DNA of 64,000 nt from Planctomycetota bacterium (GTDB taxonomy: Bacteria; Planctomycetota; UBA1135; GCA-002686595). Shown one piece after another: positions 41,510-50,040 of this stretch. Location of the stretch: NCBI GenBank assembly GCA_016795325.1, contig JAEUHY010000017.1:124001-188000 (forward strand). Direction: 5' to 3'. Position numbers and translations under genes: made by a program. Each line of letters opens with the position of its first letter. Position 1 is the first letter of the stretch. The notes beneath the pieces are model-generated. The model was not told where the DNA came from. It was given only the letters and a program-made list of their open reading frames with translations, and ran no database searches.

Positions 41510-42795
41510 CCCAGTCCGCACTTCCCGCCACTTCCGTTTCGAACGCGAGCCGCAGCTCGTCCTCCAACTCGCTCGGCGCGGGGGAACTGCTCGGCTCGGA
41601 ATCCGAGCTCGAGAGCCTGCGCGCCAAGGTTGCGCTGTACGAAACGTGGCTGGCGAACGTCGCGCAGGTGTGTGAAAGCGCTGCGCGCGGCGAGCTCGAA
41701 GCGCGTTTGTGCGGCATCGAGGCGCTCGGCGACGCGCGGCTCACGCGCACGCTCGGCTCGGTCAACGACGCGCTCGACATCATCGACGCCTACGTGCGCG
41801 AGTCGCGCGTCGCGCTCGAATGCGCGGGCAAGGGCGAATTCCACCGCAAATTCGTGCTGCGCGGCATGAGCGGCAGCTACCGCCACGCGGCGACGGCGAT
41901 CAATGGGGCGAGCGAATCCATGCGCCGCCAGTCGCTCGCGCTCTCCGAAACGCACACGCGCCGCCAGCAGCTGGCCGGCGAGTTCGACCGCTTCCTCAAG
42001 GACGTCGTCGGCTCGGTCTCCGGCGCCGCGCGGTTGTGCAACGGTTCGGCGCAGAGCATCGAACGCGCCAACTCCGACGCGCTCGCGCAGGTCACGAGCG
42101 TGTCCGACTCGACGAAACAACTCGCGGCCGAGATCGAGTCCGTGGCCGCAGCTTCCGAGGAGCTCACCGCAACCGCCGCCGAGATCGGCCGCCGCAGTCG
42201 CGACGCGAGCGCGGTCGCGTCGACGGCCGCCCAGGAAGCGCAGCGCACCACGCAAGTGATCGGCGGACTCGCCGAGCTCTCGCGCACGATCGGCAGCGTG
42301 CTGCGCCTGATCCACCAGGTCGCCGAGCAGACCAACTTGCTCGCGCTCAACGCCACGATCGAGGCCGCGCGCGCGGGCGAGGCCGGCCGCGGTTTCGCCG
42401 TGGTCGCCGACGAGGTCAAGAACCTCGCCAAACAGACCGCACGTTCGACCGAGGAGATCGGCGGGCACATCCAGGCCATCCAGTCCTCGACCACCGAGGC
42501 CGTCCAAGCCATCGCGCGCATCTCGCAGACCATCGCCACGATCAACACCGGCGCCTCCGAGATTTCCTCGGCCGTCGAGCAGCAAGCCATCGCGACCAAG
42601 GAAATCTCGGCCTCCATGCAGCGCGCCGCCCAGCGCACCGACGCCGTCGCCTCGAACGTCGACCACGTCTCCCAAGCGGCCTCCCAAACCTCGGCCGCCA
42701 TCGGCGAACTCACCCAGGCCTCCACCAACCTCGAGCGCCACTCCGGCGACCTGCAACAAGCCGCCGAGCATTTCCTCGCGCGCATTCGGGCGTGA
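41506..42795 (+). CDS. Soluble methyl-accepting chemotaxis protein
   Basis: A 429-residue chemoreceptor without membrane segments. A Ser-rich N-terminus and a HAMP/PAS-less helical region (about 40-170) precede the long coiled-coil signalling domain. The hairpin tip [20 protein letters not shown] and [19 protein letters not shown] binds CheA and CheW. Ala/Gln/Glu heptads flank it. It lacks its own sensory domain, and the overlapping upstream PAS protein is the obvious candidate sensor, giving a split version of an Aer-type receptor. No other chemotaxis gene is in the window. Confidence 0.92.
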   Translation: MTQSALPATSVSNASRSSSSNSLGAGELLGSESELESLRAKVALYETWLANVAQVCESAARGELEARLCGIEALGDARLTRTLGSVNDALDIIDAYVRESRVALECAGKGEFHRKFVLRGMSGSYRHAATAINGASESMRRQSLALSETHTRRQQLAGEFDRFLKDVVGSVSGAARLCNGSAQSIERANSDALAQVTSVSDSTKQLAAEIESVAAASEELTATAAEIGRRSRDASAVASTAAQEAQRTTQVIGGLAELSRTIGSVLRLIHQVAEQTNLLALNATIEAARAGEAGRGFAVVADEVKNLAKQTARSTEEIGGHIQAIQSSTTEAVQAIARISQTIATINTGASEISSAVEQQAIATKEISASMQRAAQRTDAVASNVDHVSQAASQTSAAIGELTQASTNLERHSGDLQQAAEHFLARIRA

Positions 42796-42809
42796 GCCTG
42801 CGCGAGTGA

Positions 42810-43007
42810 CTTGGCTCGCCTGACTCGGGGCTCTTGCGTTGGCGCGCGTGAATCGGCTCGCGTGCCTCGGTTGGCCTGCTTCGGCTCGCTTGCGTCGGCC
42901 CGAGCGCACTTTGGCTCGCGCGCATCGGTTCGCTTGCTTCAGCCCGCCTGCTTCAGCCCGCTTGCGTCGGCTCGCGCGCTTCGGTTGGCCTGCTTCGGTT
43001 GACCGGG
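42810..43007. repeat. Degenerate 14-bp tandem repeat
   Basis: About 14 copies of a 14-bp unit with consensus near TCGGYTCGCKTGCK, with a few 1-2 bp insertions, follow the chemoreceptor stop. The register is clear from 42853 to 43007 (for example TCGGTTGGCCTGCT occurs twice). Confidence 0.8.
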
Positions 43008-43412
43008 CGCTGATCGCGTGATTTTCCGCGCGCGCGCGCTGCTGTGTGCGCGCCCTCAGCTTCGCCATCTCGCTCGGCGTGGAGACCGCTCCACGCACTC
43101 GGCGCCGCGAGTTGCGCGTCGCGTGTTTCGCAACTCGCTCGCTTCTCGCTCGCGATGTGCGCTCGCTCAGCGCTTGCGGCGCGCGCCCGCCTCTCGCAGG
43201 CGACCGCACTTCCCGGACGCCCAGTCCAGAATCTGGCCGTACCACACGCCGCCCGGCCCGCACACACGCGCCCGCGCCCCGGAACGCCCCTTGCGCTCAC
43301 TCACCGCGCCGTCGCGGACCCGAGCTCAGCGGCGCATGCTGAGCTCACGCCACCCGCGGCGGCGCGCCCTTCCCCAACCGCCAGCCGCCGCGCTACCATC
43401 GCCCCTAACTCT

Positions 43413-43478
43413 GCGGGCGTAACTCAGTTGGTAGAGTGTCAGCTTCCCAAGCTGAAGGCCTACCAGCGGCCGCTCGCA
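43413..43478 (+). pseudogene. Degenerate tRNA-Gly(CCC)-like element lacking a T-arm
   Basis: The 5' half is a good tRNA-Gly: acceptor GCGGGCG, D-arm ACTC/GAGT, anticodon stem TCAGC/GCTGA and loop TTCCCAA (CCC). After this only 15 nt lie before CGCTCGC (43471-43477), which can still pair fully with the 5' acceptor strand (one G-U). No GTTCGA-type T-loop is present and no CCA follows. Either a decayed duplicate of the intact tRNA-Gly 120 bp downstream, or a T-armless tRNA-like RNA. Confidence 0.7.
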
Positions 43479-43598
43479 GTTCCTTCCGAGAAAACTAGGC
43501 GTTCCTGCGCAAGCGTCCCGGCGGACGCGCGGCGAGTTGCGGTAATGTCGCACCCACGCGCGACCACCCGTGGCCCAGGCAGCAGGCGCACCTCACGT

Positions 43599-43673
43599 GC
43601 GGGCGTAGCTCAGCGGTAGAGCACAGCGTTCCCAACGCTGCTGTCGAGGGTTCGATCCCCTTCGCCCGCTCCA
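43599..43673 (+). tRNA. tRNA-Gly (anticodon CCC)
   Basis: Complete cloverleaf: acceptor GCGGGCG/CGCCCGC, D-arm GCTC/GAGC, anticodon stem CAGCG/CGCTG around TTCCCAA, T-arm GAGGG/CCCTT around TTCGATC (one G-T pair), discriminator T and encoded CCA. The accessory region starts just after it, so it is a candidate integration site. Confidence 0.96.
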
Positions 43674-43687
43674 TCCTGCGATGGAGC
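43668..43687 (+). terminator. Hairpin overlapping the tRNA-Gly 3' end
   Basis: GCTCCATC (43668-43675) and GATGGAGC (43680-43687) are exact complements with a CTGC loop. The left arm contains the tRNA discriminator and CCA. It may be a processing signal, a terminator or an arm of an attachment site. Confidence 0.55.
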
Positions 43688-43949
43688 ATCCCGCGCGGCG
43701 GCGAGCGCGTGCACCTCGACCTGCTGCACTGCACCGGCGTGGACGGCGAGCCGCGTTCGAAGCGCAGGCCGTCGCCGCGCCCCGGTTGCCCACACGGCCG
43801 CCCGCGGCGCGATCTGGCGCACGCCGCCCGCCCGCGCACTGCAGCGTCCACGGCTGCCCCCCGCGCGCCCGAGCGCCGCGTATTCGCACTGGGGCGGGTG
43901 GACAGGATCGGGGACTGCGGTTCCACTCGTCCTACCTGAAAGGTCGAAC

Positions 43950-45326
43950 ATGCTCGCTCGCATCCTGTCCCAATTCGCGCTCGTGGCGGCAACGTGTGTG
44001 CAGGTCCGCGTCGTTGCAGCGCAGTCAGTCGTCGGTTGGGGCAACAACACCTACGGGCAGGCCGCCGTGCCACCTCTACCGCTCGGGCGAACAGTGACCG
44101 CTCTGTCCGCCGGTAACTTGTTCAGCGTTGCGCTGCTGGACGACGGATCGCTCCTCGCCTGGGGGTACAACATCGACGGTCAGGCCAATGCGCCGGTGCT
44201 CCCGGCGGGCGTGCGGGCGAGCAGAATCGCCGCTGGCGGCGCGCACGCGCTCGCGTTGCTTGACGATGGCTCAATCATCGTCTGGGGTCAAAGCGCGCTG
44301 GGGCAGCACGCCGTGCCCGCCCTGCCGTCGGGCGTCGTCTACACGTCGATCGCCGCAGGCAATCTGCACTCGGTGGCAGTACGCAGCGACGGCGCGGCGG
44401 TCGCGTGGGGCCACAACGGATTCGGTCAGTGCAACGTGCCCGCCGTGGGACCTGGCGTGAGTTACGTGGCCGCCACGGCTGGAGCTCATTTCACTGCGCT
44501 ACTGCGCAGCGACGGCAACGTAGTGGCGGTCGGCGAAAACAACCATGGACAAAGCACGCCGATACAGCCTCCAGCGGGTCGGCGCTACGTGCGCATCGAG
44601 GCGGGCCTCTACCACGCCATCGGGACGCTTGACGACGCGTCGACGATTGCCTGGGGATCGAACTCTGACGGCGAATGTTGCCTCGCCACACCGTCGTTCG
44701 GATCCCCGTACGTCGCGATTTCGGCAGGCGCGTACTTCACTGCCGGGCTTCGCGCTGACGGGGTGATCACGGCCATCGGGCGCAACACGGAACTCCAACT
44801 GAACGTCCCTGCTTCGCCGGACGGCCAGCCATACGTGCAGATGTCGGCTGGAACGCTCCACGCGCTCGCGCTCACGGGACCCGGCTGCGAGTTGATCGCG
44901 ACCTACTGCACCGCAGGTTCCACGGTCCACGGCTGCGTCCCCGCCATCGGTAGCGTCGGCGCACCAAGTTCCCAATCGGCGAGCGGCTTCGACATCGTCG
45001 TAAGCAACGTCCCAGGCAAGCGCTTTGGCACCATCTTCTACGGCTTCTATCCGCTAGCGACACCGTGGGCTCCCGGCAGTAGCAGCTACAAGTGCGTGGC
45101 GTTCCCCATCCAGCGCACGGGCGATCGTCAGTCGGGCGGGACGGCCGGCCAGTGCAACGGTGAACTGCGCCTAGATTTCAACGCGTGGCGTGCCGCGAAC
45201 TCAGGCGCTCTCGGCAGCCCGTACGTCGCGGGGCAGGTCATCTACGCACAGGGCTGGTTCCGCGATCCCGGCGCGCCCAAGCAGACGAACCTGAGCGATG
45301 GGCTGAGGTTCACGTTGTGCGACTGA
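43950..45326 (+). CDS. Secreted RCC1-repeat protein with C-terminal YCTAG domain
   Basis: A 458-residue exported protein with a signal peptide (cleavage near VVAAQ) and an AAAGG ribosome site upstream of ATG 43950. Residues about 28-310 are seven RCC1-type repeats (patterns VVGWGNNTYGQ, LLAWGYNIDGQ, AVAWGHNGFGQ) with alternating ALLDDGS segments, forming a beta-propeller. Residues about 312-458 begin ATYCTAGSTVHGC and form a domain of about 140 residues that also occurs at the N-terminus of the formylglycine-enzyme-fold protein at 60902-62146. Function unknown; an extracellular binding or cell-surface role is likely. First gene of the accessory region. Confidence 0.85.
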   Translation: MLARILSQFALVAATCVQVRVVAAQSVVGWGNNTYGQAAVPPLPLGRTVTALSAGNLFSVALLDDGSLLAWGYNIDGQANAPVLPAGVRASRIAAGGAHALALLDDGSIIVWGQSALGQHAVPALPSGVVYTSIAAGNLHSVAVRSDGAAVAWGHNGFGQCNVPAVGPGVSYVAATAGAHFTALLRSDGNVVAVGENNHGQSTPIQPPAGRRYVRIEAGLYHAIGTLDDASTIAWGSNSDGECCLATPSFGSPYVAISAGAYFTAGLRADGVITAIGRNTELQLNVPASPDGQPYVQMSAGTLHALALTGPGCELIATYCTAGSTVHGCVPAIGSVGAPSSQSASGFDIVVSNVPGKRFGTIFYGFYPLATPWAPGSSSYKCVAFPIQRTGDRQSGGTAGQCNGELRLDFNAWRAANSGALGSPYVAGQVIYAQGWFRDPGAPKQTNLSDGLRFTLCD

Positions 45327-45964
45327 CCAGATCGGATCTCACGTCAGTGGTCAAGACTTCCGTCTCCCAACGGGTTCGTGCTCTCGCGCCCGTCGCGCTC
45401 GTGAGATCTATTTGTTCGGCTGAGTTCGAGGCTGCGCGACTTCGCCACGATCAGGCCACCGGCGCGTCCGCCAGCGCGAACTTCGACGGTGCCCCCGCAG
45501 CCGTCGGCGTGCCCGGCGATAGGACCGGAACTTACAGCGATGTCGAGTGCACGCTCAACGCGCACACGCCGCGCCGGGATCGAGGCGGCCTGACGCCAGA
45601 CGAGCTTGAGAGAATCGCGCCCCACGCTGAGGATCACGTGCGTCGTGCTCGCTTCTACCGCGATACATGCGCCGCGCTCGCTGGAGCAGTGGCCGCCCCC
45701 CCGCACGGGCGTGCTCGCTGCATGGCGGAGCGCGACGCGATCTACAGCACACTCGGGCAGCACCGCCTGCTCACAAGAGCACGAGGCGGCCAGCCTCTGT
45801 CCCGACCTTCAAAGCGGAAGGGAATTTCGTGACACCACAGTGGAAGCGCGTTTCGTGACACCCGCAAGAACGTCCGGCCCGCTTCAGTTGCCGCGAAACT
45901 CGAACTCTCCGACGCTTGAGTTGGCCGTAGTCCGTGGCTCATGCTCCGCTGAACATCTAGAAAC
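45327..45964. other. Intergenic stretch with a dispersed repeat
   Basis: About 640 bp without a convincing gene; open frames on both strands show no conserved pattern. The right half contains a dispersed 61-bp repeat (45779-45839) and two copies of TTTCGTGACACC about 25 bp apart. Confidence 0.55.
45779..45839. repeat. Dispersed 61-bp repeat, copy A
   Basis: Matches 55616-55676 at 56 of 61 positions in the same orientation. It includes GAGGCGGCCAGCCTC (short palindrome) and ends AATTTCGTGACACCACA. Possibly the remnant end of an insertion sequence. Confidence 0.8.
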
Positions 45965-46408
45965 ATGAAGCAGCTGCTGTTCACAGCCGTAATCCGCGGG
46001 GCCACTCCAACATCGATGCTCGTGCTGAGCTTCGCGTATCTTCCCAACGGAGCATTTAGGTCGTCGCTGATCATTGGCCTTGCAATCGCGACCGTTGTTA
46101 GTATTTGGAAGTTACAAGGGCAAGAGCGCAATGCTGGCTTAGCGGGCGCAGCAACCGCGCTTGGATTGTACTTCACGATTATGACCGGAGCCCTGGTCGC
46201 TGAGGGGCTGGCCCACGAGGGCCCGGGCACCATCGATGACGACTACGGATCACGCGACGTCACCGAGTCCGTGTATCGCCGGCATCTCTTGGGCAGCGCG
46301 GCGGGCGGCGGAATCCTCGCCTTTTTGGTGTGGTTATTCGCCTGGGAAGCATGGAAATTCGCAACGTGTGTTAAGGCGGATCACTCGGACTACGCCGAGC
46401 GGAAGTAG
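45965..46408 (+). CDS. Small membrane protein of unknown function
   Basis: A 147-residue protein not recognised as any family. Three or four hydrophobic segments are visible at about residues 12-30, 36-48, 58-82 and 108-130 (LLGSAAGGGILAFLVWLFAW), with short charged loops (HEGPGTIDDDYGSRDVTESV). GC is clearly lower than in the first 43 kb, which fits recent acquisition. It stands alone on the plus strand between noncoding stretches. Confidence 0.6.
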   Translation: MKQLLFTAVIRGATPTSMLVLSFAYLPNGAFRSSLIIGLAIATVVSIWKLQGQERNAGLAGAATALGLYFTIMTGALVAEGLAHEGPGTIDDDYGSRDVTESVYRRHLLGSAAGGGILAFLVWLFAWEAWKFATCVKADHSDYAERK

Positions 46409-46751
46409 TTTTTTGTGCCGCCGCGACCGGGTGCCAGACGTGTCGATCGGCGAACGATTTCGTACGCCCTGCCGCGCGTCGTCGGTCTCCTGCTCGCCCC
46501 CATCGCTCGCGCGGTACATCCAGAAGCTCCACCCTTTCGTCGCGGGCAAGCTCCCGTCCGCCCGTGAGCCGATGACCGTGACGCGCGCGGCGGGTGAGCC
46601 GCTCCACTGACAAGTTGCGCAAGACTGCCCGAGCCCCCGTGGAAATGGCTGACGCTCCGAAGCCTAGCACTACATTACCATCGGGCGAAACAACACCGAA
46701 TCCGTAACACTCCGTCTTTCGCTGGAGTCCGTTTCGGCGGATGCAACGACA
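46409..46751. other. Intergenic stretch without recognisable gene
   Basis: About 340 bp between convergent genes. There is a short TTTTTTG tract just after the preceding stop, but no stable stem before it. Nothing else recognised. Confidence 0.45.
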
Positions 46752-47534
46752 CTAGAACGGCATTTCGTCACCACGCGCCTGCTGTCGCCGAATTGGCTCC
46801 GACTTGAGGTTTAACACTCGTAGATTGGCGCGAATCCAAGACCAACCCGAGTCCGTGAGCTTGTAGCACCAGTACGGCCCATCGCTGTACTGATCGTCGA
46901 TTTGCAAGAGCTGCACCAAGTCGTTATTCGCAAGCTGCTGCAACGCGACATTCGCGGCCAAGGCGTTGAAGCCTGCATTCTCAATGTCCCTTTTGACTTG
47001 ACTTGCGGACACAGGCGAGTCTGGGATATCAGCGCTTGCCGCAATTGCTGCCAATGCGGTTATCTGCATTTGGTCCAGGCCCTCGATGGGAGCAAGTGTT
47101 GGCTGAATCGCCATCCGCTCATTGCTGCCCGCTTTGGCCACAAGAGCCTTCAAGCGCGTCACCAATGCATGCTTGAGCTGCTCCATATCGCTCGGGGATT
47201 CCGTCGAATACTGAATGATCTTCCTGTGTTGAATATCGAAGGGGAACCTAGATTCCCTCGACTTCGAGCAGATGAGAACGACCTCCTTGCCGGATGCGAT
47301 CGCGAACCCTAACTCGAACCACACATTCGGGTTGTTGGTCGTCACGTCGGCAAGACAAAGCGCGGAGCCGCGAATGTTCTGCTCAATAGCGTCGATCAGC
47401 ACCGCAGCGCCCGCATCTTCGTCGACGCGGTACGGAACTAGGCCGGCGGCAGAAACAGCAGGCTTGATGACCTCCGAACAGCGACGGTCGAACGCATCGT
47501 TGTCGAAGGGTTGAATCAAGAAACAGGTAGGCAT
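46752..47534 (-). CDS. Nucleoside deoxyribosyltransferase/TIR-like protein with C-terminal winged helix
   Basis: A 260-residue protein. The N-terminal 130 residues start MPTCFLIQPFDNDAFDRR and carry CLADVTTNNPNVWFELGFAI, in which the Glu of FELG is the candidate nucleophile; this pattern is shared by nucleoside 2-deoxyribosyltransferase-like and TIR-related nucleotide hydrolases. Residues about 155-245 look like a winged helix-turn-helix (SASQVKRDIENAGFNALAAN, ending YKLTDSGWSWI). Proteins of this design are frequent in bacterial defence regions, where the catalytic domain degrades NAD or nucleotides; that role here is inference. An HsdR-like fragment overlaps its start. Confidence 0.7.
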   Translation of the reverse strand: MPTCFLIQPFDNDAFDRRCSEVIKPAVSAAGLVPYRVDEDAGAAVLIDAIEQNIRGSALCLADVTTNNPNVWFELGFAIASGKEVVLICSKSRESRFPFDIQHRKIIQYSTESPSDMEQLKHALVTRLKALVAKAGSNERMAIQPTLAPIEGLDQMQITALAAIAASADIPDSPVSASQVKRDIENAGFNALAANVALQQLANNDLVQLLQIDDQYSDGPYWCYKLTDSGWSWIRANLRVLNLKSEPIRRQQARGDEMPF

Positions 47535-47722
47535 GGGGCGGCGATGTGCAGGTGGGGAGCGTATCGGTTAAGAAGTCGGCGCAGGGAACAGCCGAACTCG
47601 CGCAGCACCGGCTCGATCATCGACGCCTTGGTGTTCTGCTCGTTGAGCTTGCCCTTCGTAGCCTTGCGGACGCGCTCAGCGACCTTGGCGACCTCATCGG
47701 CCAACGGCGTGGACTTCGGCAT
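47516..47722 (-). pseudogene. N-terminal fragment of an HsdR-like restriction subunit
   Basis: A 68-residue reading frame beginning MPKSTPLADEVAKVAERV and containing KLNEQNTKASMIEPVLREFG, the signature of the HSDR_N nuclease domain of type I restriction enzymes. After REFG the similarity ends and the frame stops inside the 5' end of the deoxyribosyltransferase-like gene. The rest of the enzyme is absent, so a recombination or deletion joined the fragment to the neighbouring gene. Confidence 0.6.
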
Positions 47723-48020
47723 GCGGCGAGCTACCTGGGGGTGGGGCGTGATGGTACCGGCGCGCGCGCGATCGGGGGAGCCTTGTCGCGGGCAACGGCC
47801 CGTGCCCATCCGTGGCACCATTCGCGGTCGCCGGACTCGAGACGACCAGGATCCACTACGCGTCGTCACCGGCGTACAACGTGAACGTTCGACTCAGCCG
47901 GCCACGAACGAGCCTAGCGCCGACTTGTGGACGTTGGGGGGCAACTGTAGGCATCGCTACGACGTTCACCACGATCGAGACGAGCACCTCAGCCGTGCGG
48001 CGGCACGGTACACTTCCCAT

Positions 48021-48812
48021 GTGAAACGCGATTGGAACTCGCTCGGCTGGTGCGCAGTGCTCTTGGCCTGGGCTGTGCTTATTCTTCATCAGCAAGTGGG
48101 AGAGCAGTTGCGTGAAGCAAGCGCCGCGACTGCCACGGCGGTGGGCCGTGTCACCGCGAATTCCCCAGGGTTCCGGAGCCGTGACGACGGTGAGCCGGCG
48201 ACTGTCAAGTACAGCTTTATCACCGATGATGGCGCTGTCGTCAACGGAAGCGATGAAGCTTGGATCCCAGTGGGTGAGAGCGTGACTGTTCGTTACGATC
48301 CACAGGACCCACGCGTAAGCTTCCTGGGCGAAAGTAGTCAGTCGTGGTTCGAACGCCTGGCAGTTCCTCTGCTTCTCTTCTATGCTGGCGTGTACGGACT
48401 AGCCGTCAAGCTGCGCTCTCGAGTGGTAGATCGGCATGGCTATGCCGAAGTCAATGATGGCTCTCGCACATCGAGCCCGGCTCGCTTTTTCGTTCTATTG
48501 CTCGTGGGCGTTTCGGCATATTTCTTTCTCTGCGACGCGGGCATTGTGGGCCACGCAGCGCATTACCGAACGGCCGTGAGTTGGTTGTGCGGGCTGACGT
48601 TTGCCTTCATATCAATCGTAGCCTACCGATGGCAGATCCGGTGGGCCGCCGCGCTTACAGCTGCATTCGCATTGCTGGTCACTCCGCTACTACAGCAGAT
48701 GGACCGCTGGCCCATTTTGGTCTTTGTTGGAATCGGAGTACACGCCGCCGCCGTTCGGTACGTTCACCCTCCGAGCGAGACAGAGGACAACGGGGACGTC
48801 GCAATCGAGTAG
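48021..48812 (+). CDS. DUF3592 membrane protein
   Basis: A 263-residue protein starting at GTG 48021 (VKRDWNSLGWCAVLL). After a first membrane helix, residues about 35-110 form the extracytoplasmic DUF3592 beta-domain: ATAVGRVTANSPGF, VKYSFITDDGAVVNG and VTVRYDPQDPRVSFLG. Four further hydrophobic helices follow. The function of the family is unknown. It is alone on the plus strand; recombinase fragments begin 26 bp after its stop. Confidence 0.75.
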   Translation: MKRDWNSLGWCAVLLAWAVLILHQQVGEQLREASAATATAVGRVTANSPGFRSRDDGEPATVKYSFITDDGAVVNGSDEAWIPVGESVTVRYDPQDPRVSFLGESSQSWFERLAVPLLLFYAGVYGLAVKLRSRVVDRHGYAEVNDGSRTSSPARFFVLLLVGVSAYFFLCDAGIVGHAAHYRTAVSWLCGLTFAFISIVAYRWQIRWAAALTAAFALLVTPLLQQMDRWPILVFVGIGVHAAAVRYVHPPSETEDNGDVAIE

Positions 48813-48838
48813 CCGACAGCGAATCGGGTCACGCGAAG

Positions 48839-48949
48839 TCAAGAACCGGGCGACCCACGCACCCGCTCCACCACGCCCCGCATCTCCTCCACGCCCAAGT
48901 GCACGTACACGCGCGCGGTGAGCTTCGGGTCGCTATGCCGCAGGATGCG
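48839..48949 (-). pseudogene. C-terminal fragment of a tyrosine recombinase
   Basis: In frame the segment reads RILRHSDPKLTARVYVHLG and continues GVEEMRGVVERV, nearly identical to the end of the intact recombinase at 50849-52054, including the Tyr nucleophile. Everything upstream is missing and it is directly adjacent to another recombinase fragment. Confidence 0.85.
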
Positions 48950-48957
48950 CCCGCGAC

Positions 48958-49305
48958 CTACCCCGCCACGCCCTCGACGGCCCCGCGCAGATCCTCGACC
49001 GCGAAGTGCGTGTACACCCGGCTCGTGAGCCGCACGTCCGAGTGCCCCAGCAGCGCCTGCGCGTGGACGATCGGGACGCCCCTGCGCGCCCACTGGGTCG
49101 CTGCGCTGTGGCGCAAGGCGTGCAGGTCGAGCTTCTCCCCCGCCTCGTTGAGCCGCGCGATGCCAGCGCGTTCGAGCGCGCGGCGCAGGACGCGCGCGAC
49201 GTTGTTCGTGGGCGCACTCCAGTCCGCCGCCTCGGGGCTCAAGAACACGCGATCGGATGCGCCCGCGGCGCGCCCACGCGCGGCTCCGTGCAGCGGGCGT
49301 AGCGC
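48958..49305 (-). pseudogene. C-terminal part of a second tyrosine recombinase
   Basis: This piece covers the catalytic C-terminus: LDLHALRHSAATQWARRG, ALLGHSDVRLTSRVYTHF, with the box II His-x-x-Arg and the Tyr. It is related to, but distinct from, the intact recombinase. The upstream Arg-containing region is lost and an in-frame stop lies before the preserved part (LRPLHGAARGRA). It is a relic. Confidence 0.8.
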
Positions 49306-49372
49306 GAGACGGCGCTAGGTCGAGCGCCGATCGCAGCTTGGCCCCGAAGCGACAACGGGCGACTACTCGTTG

Positions 49373-49795
49373 CTAGTCCGTACCGACCAAGGCGCTCAAC
49401 ACCCTTCCGTCTTCGCCGAACTGGACGACGAGCCACTCGCGGTCGACGCCAAGGTGATCCGGTCCGAGTTCATAGATCATCGAACCACTCAAACGAGGCT
49501 GCTCCTTCAGCAACCACGGATCTCGATCCGCCTCGCCGAGCAACTCGATCACGCGTTCCTTCGACGCGCCAGCCAGGACTCGACGATCGACCAGATCCTG
49601 CGCCATCTGCTGGCGGATGGGCGTGCAGCGGCAAGTCCAGCCGGCTCGCCATTCACCGGAGTCGAACGATCGAGCGTGACGACCGCCCATGAACACGAGG
49701 AAGAAGCAGACGATGGAGCGCACAATCACGAAGGCGACGACGGCCACAGCAATCAGAAGCGCTCTACGGATCGTGCGGCCGAGTGTCATGGGCAT
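49373..49795 (-). CDS. Membrane-anchored BamE/SmpA-like small protein
   Basis: A 140-residue protein. A helix at about residues 12-36 (ALLIAVAVVAFVIVRSIVCF) anchors it. The rest has the BamE-like pattern: MAQDLVDRR, ASKERVIELLGEADRDPW, MIYELG and WLVVQFGEDGRV. Such domains form two-helix/three-strand folds and are found in many lipoproteins of unknown role. It lies between recombinase fragments at 48958-49305 and 49863-49917 as a single-gene passenger. ATG 49795. Confidence 0.65.
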   Translation of the reverse strand: MPMTLGRTIRRALLIAVAVVAFVIVRSIVCFFLVFMGGRHARSFDSGEWRAGWTCRCTPIRQQMAQDLVDRRVLAGASKERVIELLGEADRDPWLLKEQPRLSGSMIYELGPDHLGVDREWLVVQFGEDGRVLSALVGTD

Positions 49796-49862
49796 GAGAA
49801 GCTACCAGCGGGGTGGCAACATCGTGGGCAGTTGGGCCGGGTGACCGTCGCACACCGACGCG

Positions 49863-49917
49863 CCTACGCACCCGCCGTCTCCACCACCCCGCGCATCTCC
49901 GCCACGCCCCGGTGCAC
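49863..49917 (-). pseudogene. Third recombinase 3'-end fragment
   Basis: On the minus strand this short piece reads VHRGVAEMRGVVETAGA, matching VHLGVEEMRGVVE at the end of the intact recombinase, with clear DNA similarity to 50859-50905. It marks the boundary between the BamE-like passenger and the toxin-tail/immunity passenger. Confidence 0.65.
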
Positions 49918-50039
49918 GGAACGGTAGGCGCGTGCACATTGGGTACGATGCGACTTCGTCAACGGGAGGCCCCGGGCGCGAGGCACGCATTGCCGCCAAT
50001 GACCGGAACGGCAACGTGGTGCTCAAGACGGTGAACTAA
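49914..50039 (+). pseudogene. C-terminal tail of a probable polymorphic toxin
   Basis: The plus-strand frame reads NGRRVHIGYDATSSTGG, then REARIAANDRNGNVVLKTVN and a TAA stop. The composition (Gly/Asn/Asp turns with a final hydrophobic strand) is that of a toxin-domain C-terminus, and the next gene begins one base after the stop. Only about 40 residues remain; the upstream part is replaced by a recombinase fragment. Confidence 0.5.
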
Positions 50040-50040
50040 C

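Noticed and set aside
42810..43007. Coding of an Arg/Ala-rich protein on the minus strand
   Set aside because: The open frame merely follows the 14-bp tandem repeat, has no start signal and overlaps the chemoreceptor antisense.
45185..45832. Open frame overlapping the end of the RCC1 gene
   Set aside because: Composition is noise-like, it runs into a dispersed repeat, and there is no start signal or conserved motif.
46371..46670. Minus-strand open frame in the gap after the small membrane protein
   Set aside because: Arg-rich with no recognisable motif; stops and composition fit chance.
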